Below, piece after piece: positions 1-14,350 of a stretch of DNA of 64,000 bases. The DNA comes from Paragonimus westermani (Eukaryota; Platyhelminthes; Trematoda; Plagiorchiida; Troglotrematidae), in contig QNGE01000277.1 in the NCBI GenBank assembly GCA_008508345.1, positions 186,001 through 250,000 of the forward strand, in the 5' to 3' direction. Below the pieces are notes generated by a model. It saw only the letters and a list, made by a program, of their open reading frames with translations. It had not been told where the DNA came from and did not search any database. Each line of letters begins with the position of its first letter. Position 1 is the stretch's first letter. Both the position numbers and the translations under genes were made by a program.

Positions 1-2345
1 TTTTGCTCAACCTAAACAGTACTTACAGTGCGGCTTGAAAATCCTTGTAGCTAACACGTATTCACCATTGTTACATTATGCAACACGCTAAGCTCTCCAT
101 CATATAAGCTCCGTTGACATTTTCGTCTCCTGGGGCAATCTGTTCGAATTAGGAGAGAAGCTGCTGAGGTTCTGCTTGAAGCGGTTGAAGGACCTATTAA
201 CTAGCTAATCGTTTACATATGATAATTTGGTGGTGTCTAAAATGAGGTTTAGGGCACAGCGGTCCGTATTTTCATTAGAGAAGCAAATGAGACTGCGGTA
301 GAATCTTGGATATGCACCATTAAAAAGGTTGAGCTAGATAACCGGGAATACGGTTCAGTTCGAGGGGAACACATGGAGAGACCATTCGAATGTAAAAGTC
401 ATGGATAAACATTATATATACAATTTATATCAACCGACTTTCTGACTACTACGGATTAATCTTATTTTCCAGCATTTTAAAAGCAGTTTATGGTTTCTCC
501 TTGAAAAGAGGACTGTAGATTTTTAATATAGCGCTTCTTAATATGATTATACAGCCCAAACGATAGTCAAAAGAGAGTGTGGTTGAAACTTTGATATGGT
601 GATTCCGTCCGCTCTTGATGTAAGGTCCTTGAAGCGATGGACAGCGTAGTTGTCTAATGAACAGTTTGGTTCACACTTGAATGATGTGTACTCCAGGTGA
701 AATCCAGCCAGACATCAATATGTTTAGTAGTTCAAACAAACATTCATGTTTCTTTGAGGGAAATATCTACGCAAAAGGATATGTGAGGAGAGGACGGCAC
801 AAAATATGCCAAGCAGAAACGCTTGCTGACAAACAACGTAATTTGCCCCGGAGACAGATCACAGATTTTGAATTAGATTATACGGCAACGCTATCATTGT
901 TCTTTACACAAACATACAGGTAGATGGCTCAAAAAGACACTAACGCCATCATTTTCCAGTTAAAAGTTTTACATCACATGGTGCAAAAATAATTCAAATA
1001 CATTATAGTAACTTTCGGTTCACGTCTTCCCGATTAGGTAAAGTCTTAATTACAACGTTTGGTTTATATCGGTTATTTGATATCATAATTTCCTTTCATC
1101 TGTTCAGTCCACGTTCCATCCTCAACGACTCCCGTAATACTGTTTACTGATCTAGTGCTCAAAACGACTCGTTTCCTAAACTTTGATTAAATTATGCCGG
1201 CTGTAGCCCCAAAAAACATTTTTTGGCACGCACTTCTTCACGCCAGAGGAAATTAAGGTTTAGTTTGCTTAATGAACTTCAGTACTTCACTGTTCAGTTT
1301 CATAGAGTTGCCTGTATGTTTAACTCACCTCATGTATGGATAGAATGCGTTTGTGTGGTCTAGTAAGCAGACGATAATCCAACTGGAACAGTAAAAAATA
1401 GAACTTAACTCAGTCAAAATATTCATGTGATAAGCTTAAAAACAACTGATTTCTACCGGGTAATTTCGAAATTAAAACGTCAACGAAAATGGTAGAAGCA
1501 AATGCATATGTTGGTAACCTAACCATAATCAAGTTAAAATGATATTTGTCTTGAGAAAGTCATTGTTATCACAGCAGTGCAGCCGTTGCCGGAATCATTT
1601 TCAACTTGAGAAGCCACATGTGATGCAAAGATTTCAGGCCCACAAACTTGGCTTTTCTTCCTTTGACTAAGTTGTTATTTGCAGAGTGAACAGCGATGTG
1701 AGAAAATGATCCATTGATTATGTTAAACGCTGTTGAAGAAAGGGTGTATGTGACGGCCGCGAAATTCAGCAGCCCGTTTGATTGTTACAAATCTAAAAAT
1801 CATCGATCAGAACAATGATTCATTACTGCCAATTCGGTAACTACAAAATGCATGCAACAAACAGTGTGGATAGTTCTCTTGCCGTGGTAAACATCTCCAT
1901 TGCTAAACTTGAAAAGTGAATTTTCTGGGTACATTTATACCCAATTTTCTGACAGTAAGAGCCAACGGAACTAAACTGTCTCAGCCGCGTATGATCTTTC
2001 ATAATCACTTCTCATTGTCGGTCTTATTTGTACGTCTCTTTATTATGCATTTTTGGTCTTCACCACAAAAGTCTCATCTTTTCAGTGGCCTACTTGTTTT
2101 CGTTCAGCAAACCAACTCCTGGATCTGTGTCAGGTGCTGATGTCATACTAAAGTCATCTTTCATTGTTGACACTCGTCCGACGAGAACTCCTATCCCGCA
2201 AGCCTATGGTCAGATTGGGACTCAGCTTGTTCTTCGGGTACGCAGTGTTTAATGGGTAGCTTGAACGAATTTTCATAAAAAATAACTACAGTTTGAAAGA
2301 TACACTTTAACTTGTGAAGTTCTTGAACTATTGATGTAACGAGAA
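1..2345. other. A+T-rich DNA, no gene recognised
   Basis: Only short open frames of at most about 80 codons are present, and none shows a motif I recognise. There is no obvious tandem repeat, tRNA or long homopolymer. It may be intron, intergenic DNA or very old transposon sequence; the sequence does not decide. Confidence 0.5.
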
Positions 2346-2349
2346 AGAA

Positions 2350-2910
2350 CGTGTGATCCTTGGTTACAATGTTGTCAGTTATCAACTTGCCGCCAAGGAA
2401 AGCACTAATTTTGTTTGGGACTATCTTGGAAACCACCAGGTTGACAACAAGTTGCTGTATATTGTCTCAAATTATCAATATCGTTCTACAGTAGTAACCT
2501 GCAGCTCCAATCTAGAAGTTATCCTTATTACAAGATGAATTTAAAAGCTTTTTGCTCTGTATTCGGCGCACTTCTTGCTGAAACATCTGTGGTCATCCTT
2601 GTAAACAACAGACCGGCTTTGGTCATAAAAAGTGGGCTTTTATCGAAAGCACTTAGAGGACGTTTTCTGTACACAGAAGTATTTAGAAAACACCCAGAAA
2701 GTGTGAGTGATCTTTAACAAAACTTATGACAACATTACCTTCATTGTGGAGGAGAAATTTAATGAGCTGACGTTCGTCCTCCATATGCACGTGGGTGCAG
2801 GTTATATGGTTAGTTACAACAAAGCGAGATTAAGGCGCAAAATTGGACTTGTTAATAACTGCACTTACACAGCTGTGTGCTGTTTAGAATCAAAAGTGGT
2901 ATGGTGCACT
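2350..2910 (+). pseudogene. Decayed Penelope-like element reverse transcriptase remnant
   Basis: Spread over at least two frames with stops between them, the plus strand gives a series resembling the Penelope-like RT. Near 2375 there is a VVSYQLAAK stretch, near 2560 a GALLAE segment, and near 2640 RKHLEDVFC, which sits where the family has an RYVDD-F-type catalytic box. From about 2707 NITFIVEEKFNELTF resembles the family's 'NIkFTmEEe-n-LpFLD' block. The catalytic YVDD reads HLED, so the enzyme would be dead. Order and spacing fit a Penelope RT, but each block is short and weak, and chance similarity cannot be excluded without a profile search. No GIY-YIG domain is visible downstream. Confidence 0.4.
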
Positions 2911-2916
2911 GCATGA

Positions 2917-5664
2917 TGAATAGAGCGAGGAGGATCTGTGCAGAGAACGCACTGTAAGCGAGAGTAGAAAATTCCTAAGGGATTCTCAGTGCCATAGCCC
3001 ACCCAGAAAAGTCTGTCAATTGATACATGTAAGAAAGACAGTCGTGAACCTTAGTAAACACAAACACTAGAAAACAAATGCTCAGCTTTGTCATTTGGAG
3101 CAGCAGAGGCAGCGGAGCTAGTGACACATTAAATAACTAATTTTAAGAGCACAAACCACTATGCCACAAATTCTGTTGTCACATTTTATCCAACAAGAGT
3201 GAGACGGCTGCACTTGCAAGAAAACGCTTCTAACAATGCCATCTCACTCTTGATCTCTTCCTTTACTTTTTCCTTCGGCTCAGCTTATACAAAACTTCAC
3301 CAATGGGTGCCTCATCGGAAGAATCCATGGACATTGCTCCACTTGGCTTCACCCTGAGACAAAAAAGGAACACAGATTCATTCACCTCAGCCCACTGGCC
3401 GATTGTAGTTCGCAGACACTTGCAGAAAGAGTGGTTTGCACCGTCTGTTGGGACCCTGGTACTTCGTCACGAAAGGTGAAATGTGAAATCCATTTGATGG
3501 TCAACTGCGTCTTCTGAACATACGTTCAAGAGCAGTTCTCTCAAACAGCTGGGCTTCCTCAGTTAAACAGGACTCCCCCACCTGCAAGCCAACTTATCCG
3601 GATCCCGCTGTCCCAGCCCAATTATCAATGACTGTGGAAGACCTACCATAGTTATGTTTCTAACCACAGAAACATATTGTTAGTTATCTGTCCACTTGAC
3701 TAGTCCCCCGCCAACATTTGATCAGTGTTTTTATAATCGTCGCATAATTAAATACAAAAAAATTAAATACAAAGAAGCCCATTTATCTAAAACAGTCTTT
3801 CCACTAAAACTTTGTTTTTCGTAACTTCTAGAAAAGTTTTTAATTACTGTGTTCAAGCCAGCTGCTAAGGTTTAGTCAAATTAGCCCATCGTTTTCACAA
3901 CCAACTCTCAGATGCTAACACATCTAATTTATCTCCCTGACTCTGTTCCGAACCGCAAGAGCAGACTACCATGTTCCAATAATGAGTTTGTGGTTACTCT
4001 GCGCGCACCCTGGTACTCAAAACCTTTGGTTCCACTTGTTGCGTTTATTGTGTGCGCATTTGTGTACTGAACTGCTTTGAATCATTTTTCCAAATACACT
4101 GTTTTTTAGCAGAGAAACTATTGAGTGAGCCACTGTGACATTTTCATCCACCACAATTATTTCTTCACCGGTGATGATCGCGCTTTATCACGTGGAATGA
4201 GGTTTATTTTTTATCCTAGGTGCGTTACTGTCATATTAGGTGACACAGGATAATTTAACCAGTTAGCCTTTAGTATGAAAAATATTCAGACAAAATATAG
4301 GCGTTCTACTGTATTGTTCACGCCGCCTTCTTCGGTTCAGCTGAGCATGGTAGTACTTCACCTAATAGAGATTCTGAGTTTAATTGTTGTCTTTGATTCA
4401 ACTCTAAAAGTCGTCTGCGTGAAATATGATGGAATGCGACTGATACACGGTCCATCGGGTGGCTTTATGACCAGACTGCGGTTGTCAAGCTGTCAGTCTT
4501 CGGCTGACGCCTAGTTTCGGGTTGATGAAAATTGTTCGTCTGGGTGAGTTACAAACACGTCAGGCTAACTTGGATAAGTTTTAATTTTGGACGACCATGC
4601 CTTAACTTTTGTTCTCCCACTAATATCTCAGTACAAAATTAGTACAGTGAAATCTAGGAATAAAGAAAAATTTGTCCAAATTTTTCAGTTTGGTAGCTAG
4701 TGATTCGTATTTTTTGTCAATTTCACCTGTTCGATAGAAGAGCCTCCACGTCAAGTGCAGTGAATATTACGTGAAAGCAGTTAACTTTCCGTGGCAAAAC
4801 CAAATATTTGCGGACTTAACCCCAATTGACCGGAGCGTAATGAACATGGTTAGACCTTCACAGGTTTACCAACTTGATTCTCGCGAACCGAATCTCTTTG
4901 AGATGAAGTCTGCTGCTAAACCGGGATGAAAGTTCAACAAAATTTCCTCGAAAAATGTTTCGCCTATGGCCCCAGAGAGCGATATCCTTGTACCCAAACA
5001 CATGGAGAAGTTTAGCAGTTCCAGTTGTCCTGTTTTCAAAACACAGTGATCTGTTTCCCTTCAATTATTGCTTCCTGATTAACCTGTCTCATCTCGGCGT
5101 TGAATATTCGAGTTTTTCACCCCTGACACATTTCACCTAAGTTTCATATGATAACGGGGATGGGTAAACCCAGCATGGTTCCAAACGATAATCGGTCTGG
5201 TGAGTTCTTGAGAGTCTGACCTTTTTGCAATCTAATATTTATCCTTAAACGTAAGCATAGCCACATGTTTGTAGCAGCAACAATATTGCTTTGAACGAGG
5301 TACAGTTTGCTTGATAAACGTAGAAATACTTTGATGTCAAACAGAAATATAACTATAACTACGGTTGCCATATCCAATTGCTTGCGAGTCTCAAACTCCA
5401 CGTTCCCCCTAGAGTGTTCAGATATCAGTACCAGCGGATCTTGTATTCATTATTTGCCTCCAAGTTGTCTGCTGATGTCAAATAACCATGAACCCTCAGT
5501 AATCACAATGTAAACAGTTGCGCACAAATGAACTGGAAATAACACAGCTTCATGTTATTTTGGACCAGTCCGGTAAAAGCCGTGTTAAACACAACGTTAA
5601 AAACTTTAATTACACTTTAACCACCTTTGATGTGGATATTCCGCAATTGGTCAACTAACGTATA
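2917..5664. other. A+T-rich DNA, no gene recognised
   Basis: Short ORFs only (for example 4275-4514 plus and 4858-5064 minus), none with a recognisable domain. I see no repeat structure until the inverted repeat starting at about 5665. Confidence 0.5.
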
Positions 5665-5864
5665 TCACATTTGATCGCAGTCTTCGCTTTCAGATAAACA
5701 TTTCAGTCAGCCTCTTTCGAAAAGAAGCACTAGACTCGAGTTTCACTNCAATGATGTGCACCACTGGCGAGCTCTAATGAGAGTGAAACTCGAGTCTAGT
5801 GCTTCTTTTCGAAAGAGGCTGGCTGGGAAGTCTATCTGAATGCGAACGCTGCGATCAAATGTGA
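5665..5864. repeat. Imperfect inverted repeat around an undetermined base
   Basis: Two arms of about 83 bases (5665-5747 and 5782-5864) are reverse complements without any net indel. The inner 39 bases are identical and the outer 43 carry about eight mismatches. The 34-base spacer starts with the only n in this part of the window (5748). It could be a small foldback or MITE-like element, or an assembly join between two allelic or duplicated ends. The uneven divergence between inner and outer arm argues against a simple copy error over the whole length. Confidence 0.75.
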
Positions 5865-8800
5865 GTGATGGTCAACTTGAGAATATTAAATCCTTTGGAT
5901 ACCAGGAAAATATTTCACCTAATGTTTGGACCGTAGTTTGATATGATAGAATGCATGTTTGACATGAGCTGTTGTGGTCGATACACACTTGTACAATTTA
6001 ATATGCCCACAGATTAAAACCATGCATAGCAATAAATTTTGCTTCCAACTGTGATTGAGAATGCTTGACCGGATTCCAGACATCTTTGAGTCTCACTGGC
6101 CTTTAAATTAAAACATTTTCCAATACAATGAACTTCATATAAACATAAATTAATTTATTACGGATAATTCAGACACTTTGGAGTTTGGCGATCTTTAACT
6201 CTGCTTGTATAATATATCACTTCCAAATCGTACTAAGAAGTATTAAAAGGGATATACATTATTACCGTAACTTGTCACTAAATAGAAGCACTTGAAAAGT
6301 GATGTTTTCTACTGAATTTAGTAATATACGGGAATCAAATTGCATGAGTAAAGTATATTTTCCTTTTTATTTCAATATCGAAGCCGTTGTTTACATAACT
6401 GTTGATCAGCGACTGAAACAAGACAAGATTTCTTTCTTTGAGGATGCAAAACAATGATTGGATGGAGATATAAGTATTGCTACAAAATGATGTGTTTGAA
6501 AATCGTTCTGTGTCATGTAACGATGCAGGTAATCCAAAGTCTACTTATATTTTTGCCAGGACAAAAATCTATAAGCAATAGTAAGTAAGTTTGTTTTGTC
6601 TCTTCCACCACATTAATTAGAGCAAAGTAGATTCAATTACCCACGTCAGATGCTTCGAGGGCAAGTTGAACATTTACAGTGCACGCTAACGAAGAAGTGA
6701 CTACATAGAACTGTCCGTTATAATGAGGTATAAATCGACATTTTTGTCATCTTTGCATAATAATTGTGCCTGTTTACTGAGCAAAAGGTCTGGATCGATT
6801 CATACATTCTCACTTTGGAGTAGAAATCAATTGAGCGTTGCACTAACCATACTAATAGGGTCAGTGAAGCGATGGTGCAACCCACAGTCGAAATTAAAGC
6901 CGGTTCCATCTGGTCGGTCATTTCTTCTTGATTTTCCTGCACGGTAGTGTACGGTTGTCCGAAAAAACTCGAATGCATATTTCTTGAGCCACACTTTAAT
7001 TTATGAATGGATTATGTGTGTCTTTCAGTACCTTCTATATACCTAAATTGGTCGACGTAATTTGTGATTACCAATCAACGCACGTCACGTTCACGTATGC
7101 CGTAATGAGAACTTCTGATTTTCATGCCACCTACATTGTTCGTTTTTACCACACCTGTCACCGACACCTACGTTGTGGTTACGTCTGTTAATTGGTTGAT
7201 ACTGTATGTCGCAGAGCAAATACACGCCTATATGTCAACCTAAGTATGGTATTCCAAGACACCAAGCGAACTGGTTGTAGCAATGTTTTGTGCCTGCTGT
7301 TAAGATTGTAGTGTTCACAAGCGTAGATTACACTCACTTATCTGCTTTCGGTGCTCCTCTGGTACCATTACACAACAATGGTCAGTTTAGTGTGATCACA
7401 ATTCGAGATGAAGTGGTTAGTGTAACTAAGTAAGCGGTTCAGAGTGCCATCCAGCCATCCTGTACAAGTTGATGGACCTGGTATTACAGTAGTCACTTAG
7501 ATGTTTCATTTTTATAGATCATTTGTAGAACATTTTCAGATAACCTTCATCGTGGGCTCTTCAGCTTACAATTTGTATCATGACCAAGGAACACCGGACT
7601 GCATCAATTATCTTGTAGAGTAAGTAACATTTATAATTATTTCTGTTGTGCCGTGCACGCAATAGTGCCGATCAATGTCACGGAGATTTCAGTTGAAATG
7701 TGCCTCATGAAATATTGAGGACACTGAGTTTACTGTAATCACAGAAAGAAATGGACATGCTACGCTGCAGTTGAGCAAGACAGACGGCCGTTACTGGCGT
7801 ACCTTAATAATGGACTGCAGTACGGTAGTTTCACTCACCCTGATGCGTTTTGAAACGCACACCGAAGACCAAAACACGCCAACAAAGCACTCTAAACTTT
7901 CTTTTTTGCTGGCAGTGCAAAAGGCAGAGGTAGCAGCAAGTCTGAGTTTGATGGGGACAGGAAGCCAACTTACCAGAGTGATAATTCAGGAAACCGTCTT
8001 TTAAACATCGGGACAATTTTGGAGGTGCTCGCTGACGTTGGTCCAGATGAAAAGCACATTAACGTCTTGGTTGTCACAACGACGTCCCATATCTATTTGT
8101 GACTAAGCAGGTGAATTAGGTGGCATACGCAGTAGTGACTTTATCAGTCAACTACACTGCATTGACCACTGTTACAAACTCATGTGGGAACGTCACAGGT
8201 AGTGCAGCTTTACACGGGTGAAATGAACGGTTTAATCACCGTCTGGACCTAGCTAGGGGATACCTCGGGGTTTAAGACAGTAAGTTAATGCCTCGTTCCA
8301 AATTGGTCTGCGTACGCTCGGTGTTACTAACACGTAGAGTGACTTATCCGCAACCCTGACAAGTTAGACAAGATCACCCGAAACTCTGAGGTATTAAAAT
8401 CGCCGTCAGTTGGCGTGACTTCAACGTGCCCTGTAAAAAATTATTCAATTACAGGTTCTGCACGGATTCTAGGGATTTCAGTAACTTTCGAGTCGCACTA
8501 CCGTATGATCAGTGAGTCTCAAGAAGACAATGCATATTGGTAACCTAAATTTATGTCCCAAGTGTCCCACGACAATGTGGACTGATAGTAAAATTTGTTG
8601 TTATTGAACAGGTTGTTAGAGTTGCTCGAATTCGGTACACACACCGATCACCAGCAACCGGTTCCCACCAAGAGTACTGATAGTGGAGTCACAAGACGTG
8701 CGAAAAGACGGAACCCAACAGCTGGAAACAACCATAGCTATAAAAACGATCAATACAGAAATCTCATTTCTGGATTGTCAGTTTGCGAAATCCTGTCAAC

Positions 8801-11800
8801 CTTCATCAGCTTGTTATACCCTTCGTAAGCCTCATAGCTTAGATATTGGAGCAAATGTCGTTTACAGATCGGTTGTCACTGTCGCCGAATCGAATCTGAT
8901 TTCTTGTAAGTGGACTTCCTTAAATTTGAGTAAGATATCATGCAATTCACTGGTTGTATATTATATCGCATAACGGTATTCAGTAAACGGAGCAATGATA
9001 CTGTTTATGTCAGTAAAGGAAGCAGTTCAGGACTGTTCTGTCATCATTGTGTTTCAGATATTTCATTGGAACTGTCAAAGATTTTATGTATTCAATCAGA
9101 TGCATGGGGCTCAATTGGAGGAACGAAAATTGGAGTTGCGAGATAGACATGCAGTTGTGCTATTCACCAATCAGACTTTATCAAAGCTACCGTAAGAACG
9201 GTAAAATTGATAAAAACGATCTTTTTGGACGTCTGGAAATGAAAATCACGGTCTCACTTTGACCATCAATATATGAAGCATAAGCCGGTTTTCGTTATTC
9301 ACATGAAAATGCAAAATTCAGAAATGACTTTCCAAGGAACTGAGAAAACTCGTTTCTCGTCGCTGTTCCATGCTTTTGGTGCTCTACTCACATCTGTCAG
9401 CATGTAGTTGCTGCATATATCAGCTTACTAACCCTACACGTTTCTCAGTAATTCAGAGCACTCTGCTGTTCACTCCAGTCTCATAGTGCTAACCCGATCA
9501 GGTACGCTTCTAACGTCATTGTCGCGTGAAACACAGCATTAAAACTCTAACTGAAATGGCATACTATCGATTCCAAGCGACTGTTAACACTGGAGTGCTG
9601 AGCTACGTTTAGAAACGTGTCACCTAAAAACGCTATCGAGTACCCGCACACTGTGTCTATCCGAATGATATGAATCCTATACTGACGCTCATGTGCCAAG
9701 TGTTACTCCCAACAGCGTGTACATAGACCAACGCAATTTCAGTTCGTTGGAATGAGGTAGCACCGGGTCAGCTAATGGATTTACTGTCGCCCGTTTTATC
9801 CACGGATTTGACTGAGCATCGATTGGCCTACATATTCACGTTGTTTGTGTCAATGCTGTTACTGATATCACCATATTATTGTTTTAGACAGCTCACATGA
9901 AATTGATTGAAATTATAGGTGTAGGGCAAAACGGAAAAATGCATTCTTCGTCCCAACTTCGCTGAACACAATTAGACGAATTAGTTGGTTGGTTAGCATG
10001 AAAAGTTATACGATTGCAACAATTTTGTACAAATTCTTCAAAACCTACAAAAGAATTACCGTTCTTTTTAGTCAACGACATTTATTTTGCCTAGAATAAT
10101 GAGAACACTGTAACAATTGAACTCCGTTAACTGAGCTCAGTAGTTCAGTATTCTGTTACAAAATCGTCTTTTAGAAGTTATTCAATGCACTCTTATTGCA
10201 AACGGACTTTTCCACATTTGCGAGCTATTTAATTCGTACTAAGAAACACGATTAGCCAAAGGAGTGGTGAGGCGAAGCTCTCCATTCTAACTACTGAAAC
10301 GGGTGAATGAATTGTTCTTGCGTATGCCCCATATTGTTAAACTCCAAACTCCACTAAGCACGATTCGCTATTTGAACATATACTTACCTCCAGAAAACAA
10401 AACCAGGCAGGCTGCTAAAATCGACCGCAGCCTTGAATTAGAGACCGAACGTACTAATTTCATACTCGCAAAATCCGGTAGTGCACATTATTTCACACTG
10501 GAACGTTTCAAAATCATGATGTTTGGAAAACATGTTCGTGTAAATGATACTAATTTCACTTTGCAATATGCCAACTTAACTTGCTGAATATTGTTCATTC
10601 ATTATTACTGTGAATGTGTCGGTCATGAACACTGACATATATCATATGATAAATGTGCAATTTAATTGAAGATTCATTTCGCTGTTTAACAATGGATTCG
10701 TAGGAGAGGATAGAAACCGTGATGAGGTAGAAAATTTGAACGAAATTAAACCAATTCGGTAAACTCATGAATGTTTTCATCAAGACATGGGTAAGGCAGC
10801 GTTATAAAGATTCGCAAGGATTATGTTTAGGAAGAGAATAAAATCAAGTACTGTGAAACTGTGTAAAGTACTTAAAAGCACATCGAACAGTTGTATCTCA
10901 TCACACGCACACAGCACAGCGCGAGAGTAGCGGGGCATCGTGCGGCAGTCATATAACAACAGGCTGAAAACAGGATATCAGATTATATTGTTTTAGCTGT
11001 CTAAACATGTCCGGAACGGATCACGTGGTACTCACCAGATCAACCTAACTGACAAGACAGGTTTTGATGAACATGATGTTGTTGACAGATTTGTTTACTT
11101 TCTGGCCTTCTTGCAGTTTGCGTGATGCGTTCCTTCTCCACCTGGATTACCTTGAATGCCCTGACGCTTCCTGCTTAGTGTACAGTCACATGCAAATCTT
11201 CATGTCATTACGACATTTCGTTAAATTCGGCAACTTTGCATATGTAGTTTTTCACTTTGCACACAGCTATTTTGACTTGTATGTCAATGGCTATTCCAAA
11301 TGACTGATCAGTCATCTTAGAGTGACACAATCTACGACGCACACCACTTCCCATGAATTAGTTTGGTAACCTTTTCATCATATCTTTTCAGATAAAAACC
11401 ACACTCACACTCTTGTTTTTGTAGAGCGAATGCTACTGTATTTCTTCGAGTGGCTACTGTAGAACAGTGAATTCCTCACTGGGAAATCTCAGTTTGACTT
11501 AGAATCGGATGAGCACACGAGAACTGTAAGTATGTCATTCTCAAATCAAGCGAGAACGTCCTTAGCATGAGAGTAACGCGCTAAAAACGGTCCTTTCTGA
11601 AGAAGGCACTGACACCATTGTTTCAGGGTAACTGCCTTAACAAAGCACACAAGTTCGTCCAAATGTGCTGTATGCACAATTGTGCCACATTCGTTGGATC
11701 CACCTAGTGTGCGGGGATGATCTCTCGCTAATATGCGGAGTTGTTGTATCGACCACTGTGTGTACACTTATGCATTAAGGTGTGGCTATTTCACAAATTG

Positions 11801-13934
11801 ATTGAACTTCTCTGGCAGGTATTCCGGTACGTTTTGCTTCGGAAAAGGTTTTAACATCTCATTTTTGTTGACTAACAGTCTGTGGTCTCTTGTTATGACA
11901 ATGTTGAGAAAACTAAGTAAGCAATATTAATTTCACTACAAATTGGTTTGGTCGCCAAAGTCCTGGTAATTCATCGATTAAAAATACCTGTCGAACGTGT
12001 CTAACTTGTTCTCACTATGAGCTTCTTCGTGTATTTTGTATTTCTGCGTACTATTGACTGATCAAATCTTGAGTGATAACGGTCCGTTGGTTAAAACAAA
12101 TTTGCTCTATATGCAGTGTAAGTACAAGACGGCTATTTACAGACCAAAGCACACATAACCTTTGAAAGAACTCAACGTGTTAACGTTCAATTGGCTTGCA
12201 TTCGGAAAAGGCTCAAAAGTAATGTCAACTGAAAACTCAATGCATCTGTGTCATTACACCCAGAGTAATCATGGAAAGTCAACGATGCGAAAAACCATCG
12301 TCGGTCATTCACATTATGCATACACAATGACAAAGGATTTGCTAGACATACTTACAAAACTGGAACATGGAACAAATATACTAGTCATGGCGACCGTGCA
12401 TAATTGTGTGAAAAGGGTGACAATTTTGCTTGTGTATGTATGTGTGTGTGTGTCAGATTTACGTGAATCACGTGAGTGGCGTTTGATAACGTGATAAGTG
12501 GATTAATGGTTAAATATAGGACCAGTGAACAAGCATCCCTTCTAACACATTTTCCAGATATCTGGAAAGGTTCCGCACGGTGATACACTAAAATTACATT
12601 ATCACGATGGATGTTAATTCGTGACTGCCAACTGTCTCTTTAAATGAGTCCACCATGTTCCCCACACGATTAAGTCAAATTGAATGAGGTCGCATTACCT
12701 ATTCCAGTGTCAAAACCGGATGTATTGCTTCTTTTGTTATATCTCGAGCGTCAGATTCTAACAAGTCACCAGCAAATCAGTTCCGTAAAGAAACGATGCA
12801 CTTTGGAACCTAATTTGATTGCCAGTTTCTTGAACTGCTGGAAAATTCGGACCTCAGAAAATGTAAGTGCAGCAGATTTTTTTCCGTTGGGTAGATGAGG
12901 TACTGATGTTGCTTGAAGGTAATGAACAAGACGGTAATCCGAGAGTAATAAAGAGAATGCGTACAGACACTAAGTGGAATTGTGAGAAAGAGTGTGATGC
13001 TTATCGTCTCTTTCTGGATATCCTCATTATACGAATAAACTATAGGTTAGTGTAACGTTTCATTGGTTTGAATTGCTCTTAAAATAGCCAAAACATGCGC
13101 TTCAAATCCGGATGTTGTTAAAGGTACATCAGCAAAGCGCTCTTTAGCAAGGACAGAAAGATTTGATCTCAGAATACCGTACGAAGTGAACTGTGACCAA
13201 ATAATCGAGTTACTGTGGCCATCACCGACATTCAGTCAATGATCTTCCATTTTTCTGAAGAACAAAACAGTGAGTAAATACTGGCTGTGTTATCAAAGCT
13301 GAAGGTGTTTCGATAAGTGTGTATATAGGAAATGAAAATTTTCTGAAAAAAATCTCTGGTTAAACGAATGTACCATAATTCAGACGCTGTGTCAATGTGG
13401 GTTCGAATTCCATCAGTAAACCCTAATCTCCTTCAGTTCACTATACTTCAAATCATTCACCGTTTTTTTTTCAAGGCTGAGAGATGGAGTACACTGTTAG
13501 GATGGGGACAGGGCTGGAACTTAAGAACACATCAGAACACGTTGCAAAATAGACAAACTAATATATGAAGCAGCTACACACTAACATGCATACATCCAAC
13601 ACCAGATACAGAACTCCGGCATCAGTGAGTGCTCACTGTCTATTAAAACAAGTTAACTAGACTTGTATTAATGAACACAGCGGAACTGTACCCAAAATAA
13701 ACGGCTTGTCAGAAGTCAAAACGTGGCGGGGAATCTCTCCTTTGATGTGACTTTTTATTTCAATTGTGACACAGTGAGTGATGAGAAACGGTTGCTAATC
13801 AAGCGCTGCATAAACCTATTGTCGGTTTAGTGTCATTTTGAGATTACACATGGTTACGGTAGTGCTGCGCACTTCGTTCGAACGATCACGCTCTATATCA
13901 ACTCGAATGCTAAAATACCATCTTCTGTATGCAA
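5865..13934. other. A+T-rich DNA, no gene recognised
   Basis: About 8 kb with only short, unconvincing ORFs. The longest are 12162-12494 plus (110 codons), 8683-8973 plus (96) and 10303-10587 plus (94), none with a family motif I know. Apart from a short GT tract near 12.44 kb I see no organised structure. A long intron or old degraded repeats are equally possible. Confidence 0.5.
12431..12453. repeat. Short (GT)n-type microsatellite
   Basis: An imperfect TG/TA repeat passes into an uninterrupted GT run of about six units. It is a simple sequence with no further signal nearby. Confidence 0.8.
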
Positions 13935-14350
13935 AGATTAGGGTTCCGCAACTGGAGTACGATAGCCTTCATCATGGCGAGGACATAACATTTCATATAT
14001 CCAACGTAAACACTTGAGATGAGATAAACAGTTATAATTGCAACGTCTACATTGGCGTCCCGAGGTGACTTCGTCTATCTGAGTTGGGCAAGGGCTTCTT
14101 GGTTGCTCTTTAGTCAGCAGCCCAGCCAGACTTCGTTCATGTAACCCTTCTGATGCAACCTGTTTCACGGGTAAAAAATATACTCAACTTCAGATTGGAT
14201 TAGTCCTGCTGGGCTCCGAAGGCCTACGGCTGACACAGGGCTGGACGATAGTCTCAGCTTTCCAGCAGGGATGACCATCCTCAGGGCCAGGTCGGGTCTT
14301 TTGGTCAGCGATGCATTTAAAATATTGTTTTCATACAAGAGATGCATGTA
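13935..14350 (-). other. More G+C-rich patch with two short minus-strand ORFs, unidentified
   Basis: This patch is less A+T-rich than its surroundings. On the minus strand it contains two consecutive short frames (14165-14347 and 13938-14168). A self-complementary pair (CCTGCTGG near 14206 and CCAGCAGG near 14266) could form a stem with a loop of about 50 bases. The composition shift suggests an inserted repeat fragment, for example a LINE or SINE piece, but I cannot match it to another copy in this window and assign no function. Confidence 0.3.
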
